A stretch of 64,000 nt of DNA from Parablautia intestinalis (GTDB taxonomy: Bacteria; Bacillota; Clostridia; Lachnospirales; Lachnospiraceae). Numbering within the stretch: the stretch's first letter is position 1; every line of letters starts with the position of its first letter. The notes beneath the pieces are model-generated. The model did not search any database, was not told where the DNA came from, and was given only the letters and a program-made list of their open reading frames with translations. Below, piece by piece: positions 34,187-43,696 of this stretch. Where the stretch lies: assembly GCA_003612395.1 (NCBI GenBank), contig RAYQ01000023.1, positions 1-64,000 of the forward strand. The letters run 5' to 3'. The position numbers and the translations under genes are program-made.

Positions 34187-34645
34187 CTATTTTTTCATTT
34201 CTTCAATCAGCCTGCCTGCCGAAGTTCCTAATTCATTTATTATTTTTTTTGGCTCTTCACAATATGCCTTTACCTGCCTGGTAGCGGTATCCACTAATGG
34301 AAGAAATCTTTCAAGAAGCATTTCCGGCGCATATTGTTTTATATCAGGGAAATGCATTAACAGCCACAATTCAAAATTATCTCATTTACAGTTTTCCACC
34401 CATTTATCCTTTGAAATAGAATTCCCTTCCAAATCAATTCGCCCCATTTGAAACAGACAGGCTTTTACTAATTGCATTGGATGACTCAGTGTTTCCTGCC
34501 CTTCCTGTTTTTCTATTACTTCAATATATACGTCATTCTTTATGTTCAGTTCCGTTTTGTTATTTCTGACACTGTAAAAATATGACTCCTCTGTAGCGCC
34601 TTCAGAAATACAGTAAAAATGGAATCTATTCCTTCCCCCACACAT
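34187..34645 (-). pseudogene. RloB/AbiLii-like remnant
   Basis: Two ORFs carry pieces of an RloB-type protein. The upstream piece (34382-34645) has the FHFYCISEGATEESYF start that resembles the first strand and Glu of RloB and the LSHPMQLVKAC segment; after a stop and shift, the downstream piece (34187-34382) resumes with NFELWLLMHFPDI, the conserved RloB C-terminal motif. The middle of the domain with its acidic catalytic residues is missing, so an internal deletion plus nonsense or shift has destroyed the gene. It follows the AAA remnant, overlapping its stop by 20 bases. Confidence 0.65.
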
Positions 34646-35655
34646 ACTCAAAATCTTTAAATGCCGGAACCGCACCGTATCTGCCGGCAAGATAATCTTT
34701 TGACACCACTTTATCGTATCTGATTTTAAATTTTTCTAATGTATATAACTTTGTGTTATTATCCTGATCCTTTTCCGCAAACCATATTTCATCTCTTCGC
34801 AGAATATTTAAGTCCATCAAATTTGATTCATGTGTAGTAATGATCATTTGTGTGGTTTTTTCTACCGAAAATTTCAAAAAAGTCTCTACAAACCTAATTG
34901 TCATCTGTGGATGCAGGCTGCGATCCAGTTCATCCACAACAAACACTTTATCCTCATCATCATTTAAAATCACATCTAACAATTCTATCACTCTCTGCGT
35001 CCCGTCAGATTCCTCACCATATTCATATTTGCTCTCATCCGCTCCATGCTGAAACATTAACTTTGCAATCTTTTCAACCCCCTCTTTGCCATAGTCCAGC
35101 TCAAATAATGTATTTCCAAAATTAAGAATACCTTTTGACGGGACCTGGTCATGGCGACTAGGTTTGCGAAGAAATTTTTCCGCTAATGATTCATCAGGAA
35201 AATATTCTTTAAATGCCGCCTCATTCATTGTCCTCATGTTATAATCCGTTATGCCTGTATCCAAATACTTTAAAATATTCACTAACTTTTTATTATCGCT
35301 GTTAAATAAAAAAAAGCTTGCACCTATTTTGGTCTCCGGATAAATCACAATCAGCTTATATTGAAACCAATCATATACTTTTCTAAAGACATCAAAATCT
35401 GTTTCTTCCATTTTTCTTCTTTTTATTTCATGTAAAAGTAATGTAGTACTGATACGATTAGCATCTTTTATAAAAAAGTGAAACTGTTCCCTGCTTTCCT
35501 TACTTTGAAACAAATTCTCATCAAAATAGTACTGATCATTTTCTACTATTCTTTCAAAAATAACATCTTCCTTCCCGGATTTTAACTCGTAAAGCCATTC
35601 CGAAAGACCAATACTGCCTCAATAGAATTTGTATATTTATAAGTCATTATCCAAT
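34626..35655 (-). pseudogene. AAA ATPase (AbiLi/COG1106-like) remnant
   Basis: The main ORF (34626-35513) shows a typical COG1106 C-terminal half: VFVVDELDRSLHPQMTIRFV (Walker B and switch), MIITTHESNLMDL, and the end YLAGRYGAVPAF. Reading on upstream, in-frame sequence continues through FER and SEWLYELKSGKED to a TGA near 35621, while YKYTNSIEA lies in another frame just before it, so a single-base shift occurred. The Walker A (GKS) region is absent altogether. The gene is thus 5'-deleted and frameshifted. AAA plus RloB is the AbiL abortive-infection pair. Confidence 0.7.
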
Positions 35656-35794
35656 GTGTACACAATTCTGAAAAGAGAAAATAATTGATTTATAGCATCT
35701 ATGCACGTTTTTTTCTCTGATTAATACTATTTTATGGTGTAATAAATCTAATTATACTACTATTTGCATAAATAACAAGAGATTTTTTCACATC

Positions 35795-37159
35795 TTATGT
35801 CTCAACCGTAATATTCTTTATCCACTTTCCGCTCTTTAATCTTGATACACACCAGATGGATTTAATGGCAAAATCAATCCGAAGGCAGATCACGGCCACC
35901 CAGCCCGGCGCGTGAAGCACCAGCCCGGCTAAGATTCCCAGCGGTATGCTGACCAGCCACATAAATAGTACATCTGCTTTCAGCAAAAACTTTGTATCGC
36001 CGCCTCCCCGCAGCACGCCTTTGGTCATAATACTCTGGACAGCGCTGAAGAACATCACAACCGCGTAAGCATACATCATGCTTTTCGTTACCGTAATTGT
36101 TTCCGGCTGAAGATTATACAGCCGGATAGTCAAAGGCCCGCCTATGGAAACCAGAATCGTGCTCAAAATTCCGCACAAAATACTCAACAGGTAGAAGGTC
36201 TCCCCCTGTTCCTGGGCCTTGTCCGGTTTTCCTTCCCCTATGGTGTTTCCGGTAATAATGCCCGATGCATTGGAAATGCCCTGTACCACCACCGTGAAAA
36301 GCCTGTCCACTACCATGCAAATGGAATTGGCCGCCACAACATCGGATCCCATACGCCCCAATACCATACTGATGGCTGTACTCCCAAGCCCAAGAAGTCC
36401 GTCACTGACCAGCGCAGGGGCCCCCACCTGAAAATACTTTCTATAAAGGCTTCTCTCCGGATTGTGCAGAAAGTCTGACACCTTCAGCTTTAACTTTTGA
36501 TCGATTTTCAAAACATATAGAAAGGTAACGAGAAATTCCACGCACCTTGCAATCAATGTCCCAAGAGCCGCACCGGCAATTTCCATTCTGGGCGCTCCCA
36601 GCTTTCCAAATATGAAAACCCAATTGGCAAATATATTGGCAAAAAAGGAAATGATAGAAACGTAAAGTCCCAGCTGCGCCTGCCTGACCGACCGCATTAA
36701 AAAGGCCACTACCTGACTGGTGCCGTGAATCATATAAATAAACGCCGTAATTTTCAAATAGCGGACGCCTGCCTCTATCACCTCCGGATCAGAAGTAAAC
36801 AGCTGCATAATTGTCCCGGGGATCAGCCAGGTAACAATCGCGAAGGCAAACCCTAAAACGGCTGCCAGACGGAAAGCCAGGCTGAAAACCTCCCTGGCTT
36901 TTTCCAGGTTACCTGCCCCCCAATACTGGGATACCAGAACGCTGCATCCTCCTATAATACCCATACATAAAATGCCATATAGCATATAAAAGGAATTTGC
37001 AAGGGAGGAAGCCGACAGCTGCACCTCTCCAAAATTCCCCAGCATAATGGTATCCATCATGTTTACGCCCATGTTAATTGCCTGCTGGGCCGCCACCGGA
37101 AGCATAATCAAAAACACCCGGCGGTAAAACTCTTTTTCCTTTGTTATCCTGAATTTCAT
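35795..37159 (-). CDS. MATE family efflux transporter
   Basis: 454 residues from the ATG at 37159 (GGAGG nine bases upstream), with twelve predicted helices in two similar halves. Segments such as LPVAAQQAINMGVNMMDTIM, GIIGGCSVLVSQYWGAGN and GRMGSDVVAANSICMVVDRL are typical of the DinF/NorM-like branch. Exports cationic or organic compounds with a sodium or proton gradient; substrate unknown. It follows the CE1-like esterase gene by about 100 bases. Confidence 0.92.
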   Translation of the reverse strand: MKFRITKEKEFYRRVFLIMLPVAAQQAINMGVNMMDTIMLGNFGEVQLSASSLANSFYMLYGILCMGIIGGCSVLVSQYWGAGNLEKAREVFSLAFRLAAVLGFAFAIVTWLIPGTIMQLFTSDPEVIEAGVRYLKITAFIYMIHGTSQVVAFLMRSVRQAQLGLYVSIISFFANIFANWVFIFGKLGAPRMEIAGAALGTLIARCVEFLVTFLYVLKIDQKLKLKVSDFLHNPERSLYRKYFQVGAPALVSDGLLGLGSTAISMVLGRMGSDVVAANSICMVVDRLFTVVVQGISNASGIITGNTIGEGKPDKAQEQGETFYLLSILCGILSTILVSIGGPLTIRLYNLQPETITVTKSMMYAYAVVMFFSAVQSIMTKGVLRGGGDTKFLLKADVLFMWLVSIPLGILAGLVLHAPGWVAVICLRIDFAIKSIWCVSRLKSGKWIKNITVET

Positions 37160-37262
37160 TCTAATCCTCCATGCTTTCAACAGCCAGTAAATCCAGCCTC
37201 CACATTTTCCCGACATGTCCACAAACATCGTGCGAAGAATTTTTTAATTCTATACACATTCT

Positions 37263-38357
37263 TTACCTTGACTGATCCATCATCCAGGACATAATACCAT
37301 ACTCATTATGATAGGTCGGCACCCAGCAAATATGATTCCATCCGGCTTTTGCTTCAAGGGGCATATCTTCAATCGTACCAATATCGTATTTCGCCAAATC
37401 CTCCGGCGGGTAAATCGTCAGCTTAGCGTCCCTGTTCCCTTCATCCCGCAGCTTCATAATACCATCCACAATATATTTATGTCGATAATAAGAATGATCC
37501 AGATACGAGCACGCAACCCATATTTTCGTATGGGTAAGTCCGCAAAGAATCTGATAGGTCTCCGGCGTCATGGAGGGGCAAATGCACACTGCGGCGGCAA
37601 ATAAATCCGGTCCCACGGAAAGCGCCCGCAGCGTTCCCGCCCCTCCCATGGAAAATCCGGTGACATATATTCTCTTTGGCTCCACCAGCCCTTCCTTTAC
37701 CATCTTGCGGATAATGTCCATAATGGAGGCCAGGTATTCCCTGTTCCATCCTGTCGTGCGGCTATCCAGCGCGCCCCCGTTTGCAAAAGTCTGGTGCTTA
37801 AGCATCTCTTTCATGTCCGGTGTAATTCCAAGGCCCCTTGCCTGAGGCGCCATAATATAGCAGTCGGGATAAGCCTCGGCCAGCGCGGTGGGTCCATAGC
37901 ACCCTACTAACTGCCTCCAGTTATCAGTTCCCGCTTCTCCTCCTCCATGCAGAAACAAAATCAAAGGTCTTGCCCCCTTTGCCGAAGGCCGGTAAAGACG
38001 GTAATTCACTTCCTCCTCTTTTATTCCTTCAAATTCATCCGCCCAAAGCGTTTTTACTTCCGTCACATCCTTCGCGGTGTAAGTTTCCTCTCCCACATGA
38101 AGAATATAATTGCTTTCGATAGAAAACGGCGCGCAGTCAATTGTTAAAACTCCGTCTTTTACTTCCGCTCCCTCAATCCCTTTGGATTTTCTTCCTGTTT
38201 TCATGGCAAGAAAACAGTCGATTGCCGTATCCTTATAATTGTTTTCAATGGATATAGCGGGCACACAATCTCTGCCGCTAAGCGTAAATCTGTATATCTC
38301 CTGTCCACTATCATTTACTTTACTGTATACAATAAAATTGCTCATTCTAAAAACCAT
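37263..38357 (-). CDS. CE1/feruloyl esterase-like alpha/beta hydrolase
   Basis: 364 residues. An N-terminal beta-rich domain (residues 1-115) precedes an alpha/beta hydrolase with oxyanion segment LFLHGGGEAGTDNW, nucleophile elbow GFSMGGAG and a final His region in AGWNHICWVPTYHNEYG. This is the layout of prolyl-oligopeptidase-like/PHB-depolymerase-like or feruloyl esterases with an N-terminal accessory domain. No signal peptide. Two in-frame ATGs lie at 38357 and 38345 in the recurring GGAGCATGGTTTTTAGAATG leader. It follows the MFS gene by 17 bases. Confidence 0.82.
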   Translation of the reverse strand: MVFRMSNFIVYSKVNDSGQEIYRFTLSGRDCVPAISIENNYKDTAIDCFLAMKTGRKSKGIEGAEVKDGVLTIDCAPFSIESNYILHVGEETYTAKDVTEVKTLWADEFEGIKEEEVNYRLYRPSAKGARPLILFLHGGGEAGTDNWRQLVGCYGPTALAEAYPDCYIMAPQARGLGITPDMKEMLKHQTFANGGALDSRTTGWNREYLASIMDIIRKMVKEGLVEPKRIYVTGFSMGGAGTLRALSVGPDLFAAAVCICPSMTPETYQILCGLTHTKIWVACSYLDHSYYRHKYIVDGIMKLRDEGNRDAKLTIYPPEDLAKYDIGTIEDMPLEAKAGWNHICWVPTYHNEYGIMSWMMDQSR

Positions 38358-38374
38358 GCTCCTTTCCCTATTTC

Positions 38375-39604
38375 TCAGGCGGCATCTTTTGATGCCTCAG
38401 AGAATCTTTTCGCCATTTTCTCCTTCCGGTAAATAAATACAAGTCCAATCATCGCCAGGGCCAGCAAAACCGCCGTCATATTGAAGCTTACAATATAGCC
38501 CTTAAGAGGTGTCAGCGCACTGCCCACTATAACTCCTGCAATCATAGGCGCTAATCCCTGTCCAATATCCCCTCCTAAATAGTAAGTGCTGGTTGCGGAA
38601 CCGCTTCGCTCCTTTCCTACTTTCTTGATACACGCCGCCTGTAAAGAGGGCTGCGCCGCGCCCTGTCCTAATGCCTTCAAAACGGAACTCACCATCACCG
38701 CCGCAAAAGCGCCGCCTGTGAATCTTCCGGCAGATGCAAGCAGCAGCATGGAAACAATGGTAAGCGCCATCCCCGGAAACGCCACTATATACATGCCCTT
38801 TTTGTCCATCAGCTTTCCTGAAACCGGCCGGACTAAAAACATTGCCAATGCATTGATTGTAAAATACAGACTGATGTTTCCAATTCCAAGTTCCCTTCCG
38901 TAAAGTACCAGATAAGATGTCACGATACCGTTTGAAAAAGAAAACATACTGGATACGCAGGTATACCCCAGTACTTCCACGGCTATAATGTCTTTGATTC
39001 CGATTGATGCCGCCTTTTGCACAGCTGTCCGTTTTGCGCCGGGATACTTTACCACAATCAGCAGCAAAATTTCTCCTACGCACATAATCCCAGCTATCCA
39101 GAAAACCTTTCCCGTCCCCATCAACTCGGCTACCATAACGCCAAATCCCGGCGCAGTGGCCGATGCGATTACATTTGCCAGTCCAAAATATCCCAGACCC
39201 TCGCCAAGCTTATTTTGAGGCACATACTGTGTTACCAGCGAAATCAGCGTTGTACTGTTAATTGCAAATCCGATTCCGTGAAGTATCCGGGCAAACACAA
39301 TAAACGGTAACGCCTTTGAAAGCCCATATCCAAAAGCCCCTGCCACCATAAACAATGTGGCGGCCCTGAGCATCCATACTTTGTTGAAACGATCCGCCAT
39401 AATGCCGCAAAAAGGCCTGCTAATTAACGCCGTAATGGAAAACATTCCCGCAATAATGCCGGCGGCTTCGCTGCTAAGCCCCACCTCATTGCCTGTAAGA
39501 TAAGATACTAACATGGTATTTACCATGTAAAATCCACAAGAAGCAAATATATTTGCTGTCATCAGGGCTACATATTGCGGATTCCAAAGCCTCTCCTTCT
39601 CCAT
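38375..39604 (-). CDS. MFS transporter
   Basis: 409 residues, twelve helices, with the GIMADRFNKVWMLRAATL loop (MFS signature between helices 2 and 3) and a similar GKLMDKKGMYIV loop in the second half. Resembles AraJ-like/YfmO-type drug or sugar efflux proteins. AGGAG precedes the ATG. It lies between the GH5-like hydrolase and the CE1-like esterase, so it may move a product or substrate of those enzymes; direction not predictable. Confidence 0.9.
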   Translation of the reverse strand: MEKERLWNPQYVALMTANIFASCGFYMVNTMLVSYLTGNEVGLSSEAAGIIAGMFSITALISRPFCGIMADRFNKVWMLRAATLFMVAGAFGYGLSKALPFIVFARILHGIGFAINSTTLISLVTQYVPQNKLGEGLGYFGLANVIASATAPGFGVMVAELMGTGKVFWIAGIMCVGEILLLIVVKYPGAKRTAVQKAASIGIKDIIAVEVLGYTCVSSMFSFSNGIVTSYLVLYGRELGIGNISLYFTINALAMFLVRPVSGKLMDKKGMYIVAFPGMALTIVSMLLLASAGRFTGGAFAAVMVSSVLKALGQGAAQPSLQAACIKKVGKERSGSATSTYYLGGDIGQGLAPMIAGVIVGSALTPLKGYIVSFNMTAVLLALAMIGLVFIYRKEKMAKRFSEASKDAA

Positions 39605-39717
39605 ATTTTAATCATACTCCTTTCTAACACATATCCTTCCCGTGCCGCCTTTCACACGTCCCCCCATGCCGGCTCTGGCGGCATAAGCAATACAGGGATT
39701 TCCTCGGAAGAATCGTT

Positions 39718-41415
39718 TTAGCGGTAGATAATTTTTTTGAGGAAAACTTCTCCCTGCGTGCATGTAATTCTGATCGCAGCCGTATCCGCTTCTCTTTCCA
39801 GAGGAAGATGCAATACCCCATATTCGTTTTCATCCGCCGAATTTAAGCTTCCGTTATAGAGAACTTTATTTTCATCTCTCATATTTTCAGTGATAAAAAG
39901 ACTTGACAATGAATTGCTTCTGCAGACCACATCTATGTAGGAATTTTCAGATACATTACGCAACGTATATTCCGCATAGTCTTTTGGGTAGAGCTTTAAT
40001 TCATAATGCTGCCATTCTCCCCGGATGCTGTTAAGAGCTCCGTATCTGGAAACAAATCCCGGCTCCGTCACAATATGCATACCGTCATCTATGCGGTAGT
40101 TAAAAGCATTTCCATAAAAATAACTTCCGGCAAATGCCTTCTCGCCGTCTTCATGTTTTCTGTCGTAAGCCACGGCAGGAATCGTACACCCCGGCCTGCG
40201 CAGAGCGCTGTTGGCGCCTATATCATAAACCTCACAGTTTTCAAATTTTAAATTATTCAGATATTCGTCAAATATAGCCTGCGCGTGCGTATAAGAGGGT
40301 CTCCTGCTGCCCTTAAAGGCATAATCCAAAATCATCTGCCACTCCCCGGGCAGGCGGTGCTTCACATAAGGACTAAAGACCTTTGCATCATCCGTAGCCG
40401 CCATTTTATAACACCATGTGTTAAATCCAATATGGTACTCCACCGAAATCTCATAAATTGCGCTCATCCACAAATCATTTCCGCCGCCTTCCGAAAACCA
40501 CAGCGGAACCTCCAGCTGCGCCTGTTTTTCCAGATAGGGGACAAAAAACTGCTTCTGGGGGATAGCTCCATAGTTGTGAAATGCAATTCCCCAGTTATGG
40601 CACTGAGGATCAAAATCCTCATCGAAAATATCAACCCTTTCGGATTTTTCATGCCCGTTTAAGAAAATAATATGATTTCTATCATATTTCCTCATCCGTT
40701 CAATCATTTCTTTGTAAAAAAACTTTAGCTTCGGAAGATATTCTTCCCACACTACTCTGGACAAAGGCTCGTTTATCATATCGTAGCCTCCCATGAAGGG
40801 ATTGTCCTTATAGCGCTTCGCCAGCTCCTCGCACAGGCACAGCGTGCGCTCCCGGCTCTCCTCGTCAAAAAACAGATGTGGCATACTGTCCACGCCATTA
40901 TCGCATGCCATAGCAGTCTGTCCCCCTACCGCCCCGTGCAGATCGATGATGCCGTAAATCCGATATTTCTCACACCACTTAAGCACTCTGTCCAGCATGG
41001 CGAAGGACGCCTCATTGAAGGTAATACCCGGCTCCTCATAAAGAAAAAACATTGCGTCAATGGGCAGTCTTACCGAATTATACCCCCACTGCGCTATCTG
41101 CCTGATATCCGCCTCTCCTAAATGGTTGTCAAACCACTTGGGCCAAAATTCTCTTTCATACTTTGTCCCGCACAGCTCCCTGATAAGAGCTGAGAAGTTA
41201 CGTCCCCGGTCAAGCCTTGGGTTCACTACATTTTCTTTACTTGCCGACATATGGGGTTTCACAGGCACGCCAATCATAAATCCTTCCGGATTATTCCAGT
41301 TTCCTGCGCCAAGTCCCCGTAATATAATTTCTTCTTCATCTCCATTAACCATAATTTTGCCCCTGGCGTGGAGAAATCCTTTTACTCTTGCTTTATCAAA
41401 AAAATATGTATTCAC
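39718..41415 (-). CDS. GH5-like glycoside hydrolase with C-terminal beta domain
   Basis: 565 residues. The N-terminal barrel (residues 1-370) has the GH5/clan-A pattern: SVRLPIDAM, YGIIDLHGAVGG, acid/base Glu in GGYDMINEPLS and the likely nucleophile in LWFSEGGGND. Residues 385-565 form a beta-rich domain of the carbohydrate-binding or jelly-roll type. No signal peptide: a cytoplasmic enzyme for imported glycans. Start is GTG 41415; AAGGAGAT lies about 12 bases upstream, rather far. The subfamily and substrate cannot be settled by eye. Neighbours are esterase genes of the same locus. Confidence 0.85.
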   Translation of the reverse strand: MNTYFFDKARVKGFLHARGKIMVNGDEEEIILRGLGAGNWNNPEGFMIGVPVKPHMSASKENVVNPRLDRGRNFSALIRELCGTKYEREFWPKWFDNHLGEADIRQIAQWGYNSVRLPIDAMFFLYEEPGITFNEASFAMLDRVLKWCEKYRIYGIIDLHGAVGGQTAMACDNGVDSMPHLFFDEESRERTLCLCEELAKRYKDNPFMGGYDMINEPLSRVVWEEYLPKLKFFYKEMIERMRKYDRNHIIFLNGHEKSERVDIFDEDFDPQCHNWGIAFHNYGAIPQKQFFVPYLEKQAQLEVPLWFSEGGGNDLWMSAIYEISVEYHIGFNTWCYKMAATDDAKVFSPYVKHRLPGEWQMILDYAFKGSRRPSYTHAQAIFDEYLNNLKFENCEVYDIGANSALRRPGCTIPAVAYDRKHEDGEKAFAGSYFYGNAFNYRIDDGMHIVTEPGFVSRYGALNSIRGEWQHYELKLYPKDYAEYTLRNVSENSYIDVVCRSNSLSSLFITENMRDENKVLYNGSLNSADENEYGVLHLPLEREADTAAIRITCTQGEVFLKKIIYR

Positions 41416-41445
41416 GTATACGAGTATCTCCTTCCTCTTATATAA

Positions 41446-41480
41446 GCGGCTGCAAAACCCGGTATGAATTCTGCAGCCGC
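41446..41480 (-). terminator. Hairpin between carboxylesterase and GH5-like genes
   Basis: GCGGCTGCA (41446-41454) pairs with TGCAGCCGC (41472-41480), loop of 17 bases, no U-run on the minus strand. Could attenuate or process the transcript rather than end it. Confidence 0.5.
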
Positions 41481-41492
41481 CTGTTCTTTTCT

Positions 41493-43067
41493 TTAATGCA
41501 AAGCAATATCGTCAGGATTACGTTTCTTCATTCTCAAAAACGGATTGGGAATAAAAGGCTTTACTGCCTTTATCACTTCCTCGTCAAAGTTAACCCTGAC
41601 TTCACACTTCTCGTCCAGAATCATGGTATTAACATTTTCCTGTGTACTTGGTTCCCACCTGGGAAGGCCGCTATGGTTAGGGTCTCCATACTTGGCAAAG
41701 GAGGTTAAAAGGGAGGAAACCCTCTTTTCAAGCAAATCTGAAACACCGGGTTTATTACAAATCATTACTTTGTCCGTGTTGTTAAAGAAAAAGGGTAAAT
41801 CGGAGCAATGCCATGCCACCTTCCCGTCATCATAGGGGAACTCATAGTTAAACAAATAATTGTAAACAGGCGCTTTATTATAAGAAGCTTTTTTCCTGAC
41901 ATAATTAATTGCAGGCATACGGGTAAAGCAATCTATGCTGAGTACGTCAATTAAATTCTGGCCCGGGTAAGCGGCTTCGAATTTTGCCACAATATCATCG
42001 GTGGCATTGCCAAAAGTTTCCCTTAAAACAGCGATCTGTTCTTCACGCGTCTTTTCATGTTTTTTGGGAATGCCGGGATTAAATGACATTTCCCCAAATA
42101 CGCTTCCCACCACCATGGGTATCTCCCGGGCGTGTTCCCTGAAGCCTACTTCTTCCGGCTCTCCCACATAATAATCATTGGGTACCGGCGTTCCGCCCAC
42201 ATAACCGCCTGCTGCCTCTATGGGTCCTTTCACCTTCAGATAGGCTGCTGATAAATCTTCATAGGATACCTTTTCGATTTCCTCAATATTCTCAGGACTG
42301 ATTTTAAGCTCTGAGAGCATGGCGTCTATAATCGGATGCGCATCATAGCTGTTCGGTGTCATCATGCCTCCTTCCGGTTTTACGCCGCTGATAATCACAG
42401 CTTTGTGGAACAATCCGTCTGCGCTCGGCATCTGTATAAGCGTACTGACTTTCATACCTCCGCCGGATTGCCCGAAAATCGTAACATTTTCCGGATCGCC
42501 GCCAAAATTTTCAATATTTTCATGCACCCATCTGAGCGCATATTCAATATCCGCCATACCTGCATTGCCGGAATTTTTATATTTTTCGCTGTAATCCTCC
42601 AGATTTAAATAGCCTAAAATATTCAGCCTGTGGTTAACCGTAACCACCACTACATCGTGGTGCATGGCGAGATTTGTTCCGTCATAGCAAACCTGCTCGA
42701 TAGATGAGCCGTCTGAAAATCCGCCTCCGTGAAGCCATACTAAAACTGCCTTTTTGGCTCCCGGATCCGCACACGGGCTCCACACGTTCAGATACTGGCA
42801 GTCCTCGCTTTTTACCCAGTAACGATGGGGGACCATAATCTCGCCTTTGGTTGTCTCGGGATTATACATAGGGCATACCTCACCATAGCTTAAAGCGTCC
42901 TTCACTCCTTCCCAGGACTTTACCTCCACAGGCATCTGAAACCGCTTTGCATCCGCATATTTTATTCCATGGAAAGTGTAAATCCCATCCATGATATATC
43001 CCCTGATTTTTCCTTTTTTTGTCTCAATAACAGGTTCCGTTGTGGTGCATATAAATTTATGTGCCAT
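41493..43067 (-). CDS. Type-B carboxylesterase (copy 1)
   Basis: 524 residues of the carboxylesterase/para-nitrobenzyl esterase family, from the ATG at 43067 with GGAG upstream. Landmarks: HGIKYADAKRF, LVWLHGGGFSDGSS (oxyanion hole), nucleophile elbow IFGQSGGGMKVS, and the His in VAWHCSDLPFFF. No signal peptide. It is a clear paralogue of 54666-56258: the first 50 residues align closely (FICTTTEPVIETKKGKIRGY versus FICTMDEPVVTTVAGKLRGY). It lies between a small membrane protein and a GH5-like hydrolase in the esterase/Opp locus; an acylated carbohydrate or aglycone ester is the likely substrate. Confidence 0.9.
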   Translation of the reverse strand: MAHKFICTTTEPVIETKKGKIRGYIMDGIYTFHGIKYADAKRFQMPVEVKSWEGVKDALSYGEVCPMYNPETTKGEIMVPHRYWVKSEDCQYLNVWSPCADPGAKKAVLVWLHGGGFSDGSSIEQVCYDGTNLAMHHDVVVVTVNHRLNILGYLNLEDYSEKYKNSGNAGMADIEYALRWVHENIENFGGDPENVTIFGQSGGGMKVSTLIQMPSADGLFHKAVIISGVKPEGGMMTPNSYDAHPIIDAMLSELKISPENIEEIEKVSYEDLSAAYLKVKGPIEAAGGYVGGTPVPNDYYVGEPEEVGFREHAREIPMVVGSVFGEMSFNPGIPKKHEKTREEQIAVLRETFGNATDDIVAKFEAAYPGQNLIDVLSIDCFTRMPAINYVRKKASYNKAPVYNYLFNYEFPYDDGKVAWHCSDLPFFFNNTDKVMICNKPGVSDLLEKRVSSLLTSFAKYGDPNHSGLPRWEPSTQENVNTMILDEKCEVRVNFDEEVIKAVKPFIPNPFLRMKKRNPDDIALH

Positions 43068-43081
43068 AATATTCTCCATTC

Positions 43082-43696
43082 TTAATTTGTCTTATCTTTT
43101 CCCTTTACGGTTTTATCTATTATTTGCTTTCCCTCCAGGGAACGATTCTTCTCCGTATAAAAAGTAATTTTGTTGTATCTGCGGTAAATCATGAAAGCAA
43201 TCGACCCGCAGCCCAGATACCCTGCCGTTACCAGCAAAGAAAGCATATCCATCCCGCCTGTTACAGCATATACAAAAGCAACGAAAGCCACACCGCACAG
43301 CAAAATTCCCCGCAGACCGGTAGCAGCCCCAAGAATTCTGTCTACCTCCTGGTAAGTCATTTTCGTTGTCCTGTATCCTGCGCAGATAAATTTGATCAGC
43401 GCGAAAATCTCCAGCACATGGATGCATAAGGCCAGAACAGCCAAAATAACGCCGAGTTTACTGGTATTTACCGGAGTATTGGCGGCTCCTGTAAATAAAT
43501 ACAGGAAAATACCCGTAAGGCTGAGTCCCAATTCCATCCACTTTTCTCTTTTCAGCTTATCCTTCGGCATATCCCAGATATACCACGGGCCGCTGTAGAG
43601 GTATTCAATTTTATAACCCTTTTTATTTTGGGCAGGCACCTCCACCGCCGTATAATTTTCTTCAAACAAATCCTTTAAAGATTTTCCTTTTTGCAT
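43082..43696 (-). CDS. Four-helix membrane protein of unknown function
   Basis: 204 residues from the ATG at 43696, which overlaps the esterase stop as TGATG, a hallmark of translational coupling; longer readings run into the esterase gene. Residues 1-60 are soluble (KSLKDLFEENYTAVEVPAQN), followed by four membrane helices in two hairpins and a charged tail. No family recognised. Its position between two esterases suggests a regulatory or membrane-localising role; unproven. Confidence 0.75.
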   Translation of the reverse strand: MQKGKSLKDLFEENYTAVEVPAQNKKGYKIEYLYSGPWYIWDMPKDKLKREKWMELGLSLTGIFLYLFTGAANTPVNTSKLGVILAVLALCIHVLEIFALIKFICAGYRTTKMTYQEVDRILGAATGLRGILLCGVAFVAFVYAVTGGMDMLSLLVTAGYLGCGSIAFMIYRRYNKITFYTEKNRSLEGKQIIDKTVKGKDKTN

